NCBI GenBank assembly: GCA_963677395.2
Contig: OY781965.2
Location: 1,364,001-1,428,000 of the forward strand
Source of the DNA: G963667975 sp963677395
GTDB taxonomy: Bacteria; Bacteroidota; Bacteroidia; Bacteroidales; G963667975
DNA: 64,000 bases
Direction: 5' to 3'
Positions 28,779 to 36,094 of this stretch are shown in pieces (position 1 is the stretch's first letter; each line of letters opens with the position of its first letter). The notes beneath the pieces are model-generated. The model did no database searches. It saw only the letters and a program-made list of their open reading frames with translations, and had not been told where the DNA came from. The position numbers and the translations under genes were made by a program.

Positions 28779-30185
28779 ATGATGCACGAATGCTTTCGTC
28801 CGTTGTTTGAAAACGAAACAATTGCAATTGTTGGCTTTGGTCGTGAAGGGAAAGCAACTTACAAGCTTTTTCGGAAACTTTTTCCAGAACGTAAAATAAC
28901 GATTGTTGACCAAAATGAAGCAGTAGAATCTGTTTCAGAAATTCAGGAAGATAATAATATCGATTTTATTACGGGAAACACAATTTTAGAGAAATTAGAT
29001 GGTTTTTCAATGATTATAAAAACACCAGGTATTTCATTGAAAAATAGTGAGTTAATGTATGATCGTCGAATTTGCTCCCAAACAGATTTATTTCTTTCTG
29101 TATTTAAAAAACAGGTAATAGGAGTTACTGGTACAAAAGGGAAAAGCACAACATCGTCTCTTATTTGTTATATTCTTAAGGAGAATGGAAAGAACGTAAT
29201 TTTAGCAGGAAACATCGGAATTTCACCTTTTGAATTGATTAATTCAATGGATGATTCAACTATTGTTGTTTATGAATTATCATCTCATCAACTTGAATTC
29301 GTGCATCATTCACCGCATATTTCTATTTTACTGAATTATTTTCAGGAGCATTTAGATCACTATAGTTCTTATTACGATTATAAAAAAGCAAAATACAATA
29401 TTGCAAAATATCAGACAGAGGAAGATTATTTTATTTTCAATGCAGAAAATATTGAGTTGATTCCTTTTTTTGAAGTTAACAAGCCGGTGAGTAAACTATA
29501 CCCTTTTTTTCAATCAGAGGAAACATCTCTAAAAGAGAAGGTTGTTTTTGGGAAACTTGATGTTAATGTTGATTCGCAGCTTTGGAAGTTAGTTAAAGAT
29601 GAAGTGAAGACAGCTTTGCCAGGTAATCATAATCGATTGAATATCATGGCTGCTATGCAAGCGTGTAAACTTGCAGGAGTAGAATATTGCAATCAGTTGG
29701 ATGCGATAGCAAGTTTTAATCCCCTTGAGCATCGTATAGAATATTTTGGAACATTCCGATCACGGAAGTTTTATAATGATTCAATTTCCACAATCCCTGA
29801 AGCAGCAATTGCAGCAGTAAATGCATTGTCGGAAAGTATAGGAAGTGTTGATACACTTATTTTAGGGGGGTATGATAGAGGGATAGATTATTCAATTTTA
29901 GTAGATTTTGTACGTGGTTCTGCATTAAAGAATATCATATTTATAGGTAAGGCAGGAGCCCGAATGCGCAGTTTAATTGAACCGAATATTGATGCAAATA
30001 AGATTCAGTTAGTTTCACCTGAAAACTATAAGGAAATTGTTAAAATAGCTTTTGAAGTGACACCTGAAAAAGGAGTAGTATTACTTTCGCCAGCAGCATC
30101 GAGTTATGATATGTTTGAAAATTTTGAAGAGCGCGGCCGTTATTTCAAACAACTTGTTAAAGATTGTTGCGAATCAATTTTTTAG
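28779..30185 (+). CDS. MurD-type ligase, probable MurD2 (UDP-MurNAc-L-alanine--L-glutamate ligase)
   Basis: Mur ligase of 468 residues: N-terminal Rossmann IAIVGFGREGKATYKLF, central ATP loop VTGTKGKSTTSSLI (GTKGKST ~118-124), YELSSHQLEFVHHSP, LNYFQEHLDHYSSYYDYKKAKYNI in parts, PGNHNRLNIMAA and C-terminal LEHRIEYFGTF...FYNDSISTIPEA. These are MurD-family. Pairing with a murL-like gene suggests it adds L-Glu rather than D-Glu; sequence alone cannot decide. The 3' end overlaps the convergent trmH gene by 29 bp. If the cell has a standard murD elsewhere, this is a second copy. Confidence 0.82.
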   Translation: MMHECFRPLFENETIAIVGFGREGKATYKLFRKLFPERKITIVDQNEAVESVSEIQEDNNIDFITGNTILEKLDGFSMIIKTPGISLKNSELMYDRRICSQTDLFLSVFKKQVIGVTGTKGKSTTSSLICYILKENGKNVILAGNIGISPFELINSMDDSTIVVYELSSHQLEFVHHSPHISILLNYFQEHLDHYSSYYDYKKAKYNIAKYQTEEDYFIFNAENIELIPFFEVNKPVSKLYPFFQSEETSLKEKVVFGKLDVNVDSQLWKLVKDEVKTALPGNHNRLNIMAAMQACKLAGVEYCNQLDAIASFNPLEHRIEYFGTFRSRKFYNDSISTIPEAAIAAVNALSESIGSVDTLILGGYDRGIDYSILVDFVRGSALKNIIFIGKAGARMRSLIEPNIDANKIQLVSPENYKEIVKIAFEVTPEKGVVLLSPAASSYDMFENFEERGRYFKQLVKDCCESIF

Positions 30186-30852
30186 CCAAAAAAGCTTTTT
30201 CTATATCAGATGATGCTTTCACAACTTTTTTTATCCATTCCAGTTTGATATCAAGAACCTCTTCTTCTGATAATTGCCAGTTAGTAGGAGTCTTCCTGAG
30301 CTTTTCAGAAAGATGAAATAAAGTGATAGCTGCAGAAACGGAAATATTATAACTTTCTGTAAATCCATACATTGGAATACGAACCCATCCATCGGCCTGA
30401 TTGATAGCTTTTTCTGAAAGGCCTTTCAGTTCAGTCCCAAAAACCAATGCTGTTTTCTGATCGATGGGTAAATCCTCAATCAATAAGTCATGGTTATGAG
30501 GTGTCGTTGCTATAATTTTATATCCATTAGCGCGTAATTTGTTGTAAACAAAAGGAATATTGTTCTCGTCTCTTCTGTAATGGATCGTATTGACCCATTT
30601 ACTTGAACCCATTGAAATTTCAGGAATAGCCTGAAATTTATTCTCTTTTTCGATAATATGAATATCATGAATGCCCAAACAATCACAGGATCGAAGTACT
30701 GCGCTGGCGTTTTGAGGTTGAAAAATATCTTCGAGAACAATTGTAATATGGCGAGTTCTGTATTGTATATTTTTTTCAATCAGGTCGCATTTGTTTGGAG
30801 TTGCAAAGGAACATAAGTATGTATAGAGTTCCTGTTTAAGTTCAAAATTCAT
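30157..30852 (-). CDS. trmH: SpoU-family tRNA (guanosine-2'-O)-methyltransferase
   Basis: 231 residues with the SPOUT motifs: ILEDIFQPQNASAVLRSCD-like segment (motif 1 with conserved Asn and Arg), ALVFGTELKGLSEKAI (motif 2) and IPMYGFTESYNISVSAAITLF (motif 3, forming the knot). C-terminal helix WQLSEEEVLDIKLEWIKK. TrmH makes Gm18 in tRNA with SAM. Its 3' end overlaps the end of the convergent murD2-like gene. Confidence 0.9.
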   Translation of the reverse strand: MNFELKQELYTYLCSFATPNKCDLIEKNIQYRTRHITIVLEDIFQPQNASAVLRSCDCLGIHDIHIIEKENKFQAIPEISMGSSKWVNTIHYRRDENNIPFVYNKLRANGYKIIATTPHNHDLLIEDLPIDQKTALVFGTELKGLSEKAINQADGWVRIPMYGFTESYNISVSAAITLFHLSEKLRKTPTNWQLSEEEVLDIKLEWIKKVVKASSDIEKAFLAKKLIRNNL

Positions 30853-30876
30853 AACGGGGGATTTGAAAAAGCAAAA

Positions 30877-30915
30877 ATAAAAAAAGCCTCACATTTTAGT
30901 ACGAGGCTTTTCTTA
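30877..30915 (-). terminator. Terminator of hup
   Basis: 9-bp stem AAAAGCCTC / GAGGCTTTT with a 12-nt loop; on the minus strand it ends in a long T-run. Confidence 0.8.
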
Positions 30916-30930
30916 AAAATCGATAGTTAA

Positions 30931-31203
30931 TTACTTAACTTTTCCGGCCAAATCAGCACCTGCTTTAAATTTAACGATTTTTTTAGCAGGGATTTTAATT
31001 TCAGAACCATCTTTTGGATTACGTCCAATACGTTCTTCTTTAAAAACAGTTGAAAAAGTGCCAAATCCAACGAGAGCGATTTTGTCATCTTTTGTTAAGG
31101 CTTCGCCAACTACATTCATGAAAGCATCGAGAGCTTTTCTGGCATCAGCTTTGGTCATCTGAGCTTCAGCGGCCAAGGCATCGATTAATTCAGCTTTGTT
31201 CAT
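30931..31203 (-). CDS. hup: HU family DNA-binding protein
   Basis: 90 residues. MNKAELIDALAAEAQMTKAD helical dimerisation part, then GFGTFSTVFKEERIGRNPK with the DNA-binding arm GRNPKDGSEIKIPAKKIVKF. Normal HU/IHF length. A nucleoid protein that bends DNA. Transcribed alone with its own promoter and terminator. Confidence 0.96.
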   Translation of the reverse strand: MNKAELIDALAAEAQMTKADARKALDAFMNVVGEALTKDDKIALVGFGTFSTVFKEERIGRNPKDGSEIKIPAKKIVKFKAGADLAGKVK

Positions 31204-31258
31204 TGTTAAAAAGGTTTAGGTTAGGGTTAAATTTTTTGCATATATGTGAATAGAATTG

Positions 31259-31289
31259 CAAATATAATCTTTGGCTGCTCAAAACCAAG
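31259..31289 (-). promoter_or_regulatory. hup promoter
   Basis: Minus strand: CTTG - 19 bp - TATATTTG. The -7 box is exact, the -33 has one change from TTTG. Leader ~50 nt. Confidence 0.65.
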
Positions 31290-31382
31290 CTTTCGGGCAA
31301 AAAAGTATTGGTTTTGTTGATAAATCAGGGCATTTGTTGATAACTTTGCTTTTGAGATTTTGTTTTTCTGTTTTAAAGGATG

Positions 31383-32348
31383 CTAAACCTTGATTTTCCA
31401 ATTAAGCTCAAAGCGAAATCCTTTTAGAAACTCCTCGATTTTCAGTCTTTTTTTTCCACTTAAATGAAGATCTTTTATACTGATGAGCCCATCTTCAGTT
31501 TTAATCATAAAGTATGATTTTCTGTCCGAAATAATTGTCCCGTAAGCACATGTCTCATGTGAATGAATAATCTCGGTTTCGTAAATTTTCAACGACAAAA
31601 CTTCATTATTTTCATTTGTAAGTTCTGTATATGCGCATGGGTAAGGAGAGAGCCCTCTGATTTTATTAAAAATAACATTTGCAGATTGATTCCAGTCGAT
31701 TAAGCAATCTTGTTTGAAAATTTTAGGAGCAGGGTTGAGTTTCGTGCCATTTGATATAAGAAATTGAGGTATTGGTTTTAAATTACCAGATGAGATTCCA
31801 TCTAATGTTTTTAAAACAAGTTGTGCTCCTGAAGCCATTAGTTTATCATGAAGAGATCCAGCGTTTTCAGAAGGCAAAATATTGATTTCTTCACGAAGGA
31901 GAATATCGCCAGTATCAATATCATCGTTGATGAAAAAAGTGGTAACTCCAGTTTTTTGTTCTCCATTAATGATTACATGATTTATCGGAGCTGCACCACG
32001 ATAATCCGGCAGGAGCGAGGCATGTAAATTAAAAGTTCCTCTTTGTGGAAGAGCCCAGACCTCTTTTGGAAGCATACGAAATGCAACTACAATAAAACAG
32101 TCGGCATTTAATTGCCTGAGCGATTGAATGAATTCCGGATTTTTCAGTTTTTCCGGTTGAAGAATCTTGAGGTTTTGTGATACAGCATATTGTTTTATGG
32201 ATGATTCAGTAAGCTTAAGCCCTCTGCCTGATGGTTTGTCAGGGGTGGTTACCACTGCTTTTATTTCGTAGTTTGCCTCATGAATAGTTTTAAGAATCTC
32301 CGTTGCAAAGTCAGGAGTTCCCATAAAAACAACCGATAGTTTACACAT
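31383..32348 (-). CDS. fmt: Methionyl-tRNA formyltransferase
   Basis: 321 residues. VVFMGTPDFATEILKTI at the start, then DKPSGRGLKLTESSIKQYA, LPDYRGAAPINHVIINGE (with FNLHASLLPDYRG, the formyl-THF site), and FFINDDIDTGDILL. A C-terminal tRNA-binding domain follows (from ~205). Formylates initiator Met-tRNA. Located 9 bp after ribH, so in one operon. Confidence 0.96.
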   Translation of the reverse strand: MCKLSVVFMGTPDFATEILKTIHEANYEIKAVVTTPDKPSGRGLKLTESSIKQYAVSQNLKILQPEKLKNPEFIQSLRQLNADCFIVVAFRMLPKEVWALPQRGTFNLHASLLPDYRGAAPINHVIINGEQKTGVTTFFINDDIDTGDILLREEINILPSENAGSLHDKLMASGAQLVLKTLDGISSGNLKPIPQFLISNGTKLNPAPKIFKQDCLIDWNQSANVIFNKIRGLSPYPCAYTELTNENNEVLSLKIYETEIIHSHETCAYGTIISDRKSYFMIKTEDGLISIKDLHLSGKKRLKIEEFLKGFRFELNWKIKV

Positions 32349-32357
32349 GATTTAAGA

Positions 32358-32855
32358 TTATTGATTTTCAAGAGTATCTTGAAGATGGATCATTTTAATT
32401 GCTGCAACGGCAGCTTCAATGCCTTTGTTCCCATGTTTCCCTCCGGCACGATCAATAGCTTGTTGCTGTGTATTTGTTGTTAATACTCCAAAAATTATCG
32501 GAACTGAAAATTCTGTATTCAGTTCCATTAGCTTTTGAGAAACTGCCTGACATATAAAATCGAAATGGCGGGTTTCTCCTTGAATAACGCACCCAATGCA
32601 AATAACTGCATTTACGTCGCTATTCTCAAGTAATAATTGTGCTCCTAATGGAAGTTCAAAACTTCCGGGTACATGGTGTATGAGAATGTTGCTACGTTCA
32701 AATCCTTGTTTTTGTAAGGTGTCAATAGCAGCATCTGCCATAGATCCAGTTATTTCGTAATTCCATTCGGAAATAATTATTCCTATGGATTTGCCACTCA
32801 GTATGGGGATTTTATTAAAATCGTAGTCTGATAAATTTTTAAGTGCTGTTGCCAT
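32358..32855 (-). CDS. ribH: 6,7-dimethyl-8-ribityllumazine synthase
   Basis: 165 residues, normal. VSEWN-equivalent IGIIISEWNYEIT, VPGSFELPLGAQLL, GCVIQGETRHFDFICQAVS (with the catalytic His of the GETxH(F/Y)D motif) and GVLTTNTQQQAIDRAGGKHGNKG in parts. Makes the riboflavin precursor from butanedione phosphate and aminouracil. No other rib gene is adjacent. It reads into fmt. Confidence 0.97.
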   Translation of the reverse strand: MATALKNLSDYDFNKIPILSGKSIGIIISEWNYEITGSMADAAIDTLQKQGFERSNILIHHVPGSFELPLGAQLLLENSDVNAVICIGCVIQGETRHFDFICQAVSQKLMELNTEFSVPIIFGVLTTNTQQQAIDRAGGKHGNKGIEAAVAAIKMIHLQDTLENQ

Positions 32856-32875
32856 ATATAGTTGAATTTAAATGA

Positions 32876-32912
32876 AAAAGCAGTTGCAACGATAAACGGT
32901 ACAACTGCTTTT
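32876..32912 (-). terminator. Terminator after the TPR membrane protein gene
   Basis: 11-bp perfect stem AAAAGCAGTTG / CAACTGCTTTT with a 15-nt loop. For the minus strand, the T-rich side follows. It lies between the TPR gene and ribH. Confidence 0.75.
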
Positions 32913-32930
32913 CTATTGATAGATAAATTT

Positions 32931-33623
32931 TTACTTATTTAACATTGCTTTTGCACGAGCAATATATTTGTCAACTTCACGGGCTTCTTGTGATTTTATG
33001 TACTCTTTTTTAATTCTTTCATACATTTTTAAAGCGTTTTCCCAGTCGTTGTTATCTTCATAGACAAATCCGGCTTTCATTAGAAATTGCGGAGTAGTGA
33101 AAAGGTTAGCTCTTGCATCTGCAGCTTTAAGATATTGACTCAGCGCTTCCTCTTTTTTACCTAATTCGAGATAAGCATCACCAATATTTCCGATAGCAAG
33201 TGCAGCAATGATTTCGTCATCACTATCATATTCATTAAGTTCTGAAATGGCATTTTCGAACTGTCCTTTTTTCAGGTAGCAAGTGCCTAGATAAAAATGG
33301 GAGAGATTTGCAGCTTTTGTCCATTTATAGTTGTCAATAATTTCTATAAACCCAGCATGTTCTCCATCTCCATTCATCGCTTTGTCCAATGAGTCAAGTT
33401 CGAAATATTTTTCTGCCCAGAACATTTCTGCACCGGCTCGTTCATTACGGGGTTGTAGGTAGAATTTGCTGGTACCCATAATTATTGCAATAATAACTAA
33501 TATGATACCTACACCATACAACATGTGTTTCTGATACTTTTCAATGAACTGTTCTGTTCTGCTAAGAGCTTCTTCTACAGCGATAATTTTATCCTCAAGC
33601 TTGTCTTCTTTGTGATTAGTCAT
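32931..33623 (-). CDS. Membrane-anchored tetratricopeptide repeat protein
   Basis: About 230 residues from MTNHKEDKLEDKIIAVEEAL. A cytoplasmic N-terminus, one membrane span (MLYGVGIILVIIAIIMGTS), then TPR helices (HFYLGTCYLKKGQFENAISE, NIGDAYLELGKKEEALSQY, KAGFVYEDNNDWENALKMY). The layout is like YfgM/BamD-type envelope TPR proteins. The start at 33623 is preferred over an ATG 32 codons earlier because a consensus promoter occupies 33651-33681. Partner unknown; YfgM-like roles in envelope protein folding are only a suggestion. Confidence 0.82.
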   Translation of the reverse strand: MTNHKEDKLEDKIIAVEEALSRTEQFIEKYQKHMLYGVGIILVIIAIIMGTSKFYLQPRNERAGAEMFWAEKYFELDSLDKAMNGDGEHAGFIEIIDNYKWTKAANLSHFYLGTCYLKKGQFENAISELNEYDSDDEIIAALAIGNIGDAYLELGKKEEALSQYLKAADARANLFTTPQFLMKAGFVYEDNNDWENALKMYERIKKEYIKSQEAREVDKYIARAKAMLNK

Positions 33624-33650
33624 ACCGGGTAATGTTATTTTATGAACGTG

Positions 33651-33681
33651 CAAAGATAAATTTTTTTCATCAATCCCCAAA
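33651..33681 (-). promoter_or_regulatory. Promoter of the TPR membrane protein gene
   Basis: Minus strand TTTG - 19 bp - TATCTTTG, a full consensus match. It decides the start codon of the gene: transcription begins downstream of the earlier in-frame ATG at 33719. Confidence 0.8.
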
Positions 33682-33973
33682 TGTGTTTTTTTTTTATTGT
33701 AACAGCTTTTTAACAACATGAGTTTATTGATGAATGGAACTTCCGAATCGTATATAAATTGTCTTAAAATGGAATTAATTTACTGAAATTAGTCCCTTAT
33801 TTGGACTTTTATTGAGGTTCGTGATGATTGTTGACTTTTTAGAAAATCTGTATTTGTAATATAAGTGTCATTGAATCAGTATTTTATGTATTTATTTTTG
33901 TTGGGTGGTAATCGAATCTGTAAAATGGAATGATTATTGAGCTTAGTGTGTCGTGGTAAGATGAGAAAATCAT
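33682..33973. other. Intergenic region, nothing clear
   Basis: AT-rich spacer between divergent genes. I see only a small hairpin AGTCC/GGACT near 33790-33806. No coding signal on either strand. Confidence 0.5.
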
Positions 33974-33981
33974 TAAATTTG
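33974..33981 (+). promoter_or_regulatory. -7 promoter box of the lipoprotein/LruC operon
   Basis: TAAATTTG matches TAnnTTTG and ends 7 bp before the ATG, so the mRNA would have almost no 5' leader. -33 not seen. Confidence 0.4.
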
Positions 33982-33988
33982 CAATACT

Positions 33989-34372
33989 ATGAAAATGAAT
34001 ATTCTTTATCTGTTTGTTTTTGCAGGGATTTTGTTCGCATCATGTCAGAAAGAAGATGTTACAGATCCGCAAAACCCGAATCTTCCTAAAAATATGAATG
34101 AACTTAAAGCCAGCGATGACTTTTCGTGGAAGACTTCGAAAGATGTAACTCTTACTATTACTGGTTCACATAAAATGACAGTATCGGTAAAAACTAAAAA
34201 AGGAGAAACCTTATTTATGGGTTTGTCCGTTCCTGGAACAGAATTAAAGACTAAGGTTAGTATTCCTACAACTGAAAAAGAATTAGTAGTGAATTATGGT
34301 CCTTTTTCAAACACCTACACCATTAGCAGTGACTATAAAGTGAATTGTGTATTTGATTTAAACAAATTTTAA
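33989..34372 (+). CDS. Small lipoprotein, partner of a LruC-domain protein
   Basis: 127 residues. Lipoprotein signal peptide with lipobox LFASC (Cys19), followed by an acidic QKEDVTDPQNPN tether. The remaining ~90 residues look all-beta (VTLTITGSHKMTVSVKTKKG), a fold I do not recognise. It sits 12 bp upstream of the LruC-domain gene and would share its transcript. Such lipoprotein/LruC pairs occur in Bacteroidota; the role is unknown. Confidence 0.75.
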   Translation: MKMNILYLFVFAGILFASCQKEDVTDPQNPNLPKNMNELKASDDFSWKTSKDVTLTITGSHKMTVSVKTKKGETLFMGLSVPGTELKTKVSIPTTEKELVVNYGPFSNTYTISSDYKVNCVFDLNKF

Positions 34373-34384
34373 GGAGGCTCATTC

Positions 34385-35902
34385 ATGAAGATGTCTAAAA
34401 ATATTCTTGTCGGAGTTTTGTTTTTAGTGGGAGTACATACTGCAAATGCACAGTTAACGTTAACCTGCGAATCGGGAAACAGAGCCATTGAACAAGCTGC
34501 TTGCTGGGGTTTTGGAGCAACAAGTTATACCAATATTGCCAGTTATGTAATTAATGGTTCGTGGTCTGTTAGAGGGAATTCAATGACAAACCCAAACATA
34601 AATGCGTGCTGGGTGAAAACACCCTGGATGATGATGGGCTCTGGTAATATTACGTTAAAAACAAAACTGGAAAATAGTACTGGTACAACAAAGCAGGTTG
34701 TTGTTGCTTACAAACTATATGACCCCAATAGCGCAAGTCAATATAAGGAGGGTGATACTGTTCGCTTTTATACTTTTGATTATCCGAAAAATGGAGCATA
34801 TTTTTCAACATCAGTTCAAGATTTGACTATTCCTATACCTGTAGGAATCGCAAATTCGACTACTCCGATGAAAATTCAGATTAGTTTTGTGGGTACAGGA
34901 GGTAATAATAGAGCAGATGTGGATAATATTGTGATTCCAGGTTCTTATTGGTCTGATCCAGGTAATAACTGTTTGCCTTTGTCTACTATTCAGGATGCAG
35001 ATCAGGATGGAGTAGCGGATAATGATGATGCTTATCCGAATGATCCTTACAGAGCTTATAATTCTTATTTTCCAAATCAAAATACATTTGCTACTCTTGC
35101 ATTTGAAGATAAATGGCCTTCTAAAGGTGATTACGATTTTAATGATGTAGTTGTGTCTTACCGAATTCAAACTATTACGGATGCAAGCAATAAGGTAGTA
35201 GAGCAGATCTATAAAATGATTCCGAAAGCTGCAGGGGCTACCTTTCGTAATAGCTTTGGTTTTCAGCTTATAGGTGTGGATAAAACTTCAATTATTGAAG
35301 TTACAGGAGCAAATGTTCAAACAGGTTTCAATATTGGAGGGACTGGTTTGGAAGATGGTCAATCCTTGCCAACGATCATTGTTTTTGATGATATCTTCAG
35401 ACTTTTTAATTCGGGTGTAACTTATGTTAATACAACAAAAAATTCAACTCCATTGACAGCAGATACCATTAATGTGAAAGTTGTTTACATGGCAAATGGT
35501 ATTGCAGGTGCAGGAGGGGCTGTTTATACCTGGCAATTAGGAATAGATCAGTTTAATCCGTTTATTGTAGTGAATAAACCAAGTTTTGGACGTGGAAGGG
35601 AAGTGCATTTGCCTGACTTTGCACCAACTGATCTTGCAGATCCGACCTTGTTTGGGACAATGGATGATAATTCCGATACTCCTTCAAAAAACAAAATGGT
35701 AGCATTGCCTCGTTATTACAAAACTGCAAACAATCATCCGTGGGGTTTAAATATTATTGGCGATTTTCAATGGCCATTGGAACAAGAAGAAATAACCAAA
35801 GGTTATCCTCACTTCCTTGAATGGGCAGTAAGTGGTGGCTGGGATTATGCAAATTGGTATGAAGATAATTCTGGCTATAGAGATAGTCAGTTTCTTTACT
35901 AG
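34385..35902 (+). CDS. Exported LruC-domain protein
   Basis: 505 residues. Signal peptide (to ~NANAQ, residue 22), a beta-rich N-terminal module (25-195), an acidic Asp-rich calcium-binding-like loop DADQDGVADNDDAYPNDPYR (201-220), then the LruC domain with its hallmark FEDKWPSKGDYDFNDVVVSY (~238-257) and a long beta region to the C-terminus (WPLEQEEITKGYPHFLEWA). A strong GGAGG lies 8 nt before the ATG. LruC is named from a Leptospira lipoprotein; function unknown, thought to be surface-exposed. No T9SS CTD is seen. Confidence 0.85.
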   Translation: MKMSKNILVGVLFLVGVHTANAQLTLTCESGNRAIEQAACWGFGATSYTNIASYVINGSWSVRGNSMTNPNINACWVKTPWMMMGSGNITLKTKLENSTGTTKQVVVAYKLYDPNSASQYKEGDTVRFYTFDYPKNGAYFSTSVQDLTIPIPVGIANSTTPMKIQISFVGTGGNNRADVDNIVIPGSYWSDPGNNCLPLSTIQDADQDGVADNDDAYPNDPYRAYNSYFPNQNTFATLAFEDKWPSKGDYDFNDVVVSYRIQTITDASNKVVEQIYKMIPKAAGATFRNSFGFQLIGVDKTSIIEVTGANVQTGFNIGGTGLEDGQSLPTIIVFDDIFRLFNSGVTYVNTTKNSTPLTADTINVKVVYMANGIAGAGGAVYTWQLGIDQFNPFIVVNKPSFGRGREVHLPDFAPTDLADPTLFGTMDDNSDTPSKNKMVALPRYYKTANNHPWGLNIIGDFQWPLEQEEITKGYPHFLEWAVSGGWDYANWYEDNSGYRDSQFLY

Positions 35903-35924
35903 TTCATATTTTTTTAGTATTACC

Positions 35925-35952
35925 AAAGCAGCCTTTCGGGGCTGCTTTTTTT
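35925..35952 (+). terminator. Terminator after the LruC-domain gene
   Basis: 9-bp stem AAAGCAGCC / GGCTGCTTT, 6-nt loop, T-run. Confidence 0.9.
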
Positions 35953-35975
35953 GTGCAATTCAGGTAAAAAACGTG

Positions 35976-36006
35976 TTGGAAATTAAAGAATTAATATCTA
36001 CCTTTG
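35976..36006 (+). promoter_or_regulatory. rpsA promoter
   Basis: TTGG - 19 bp - TACCTTTG. Exact -7 box; -33 has one change. The leader of ~80 nt may carry S1 autoregulation, as known for rpsA in other bacteria (inference). Confidence 0.65.
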
Positions 36007-36094
36007 CAGCCCTTTTAAATATTTTGTATTTAGGAAGGTAAAAACGTGAATTCAAATAAATTATTAACCAGGCGAAAGCCACAAAAAATTATCA

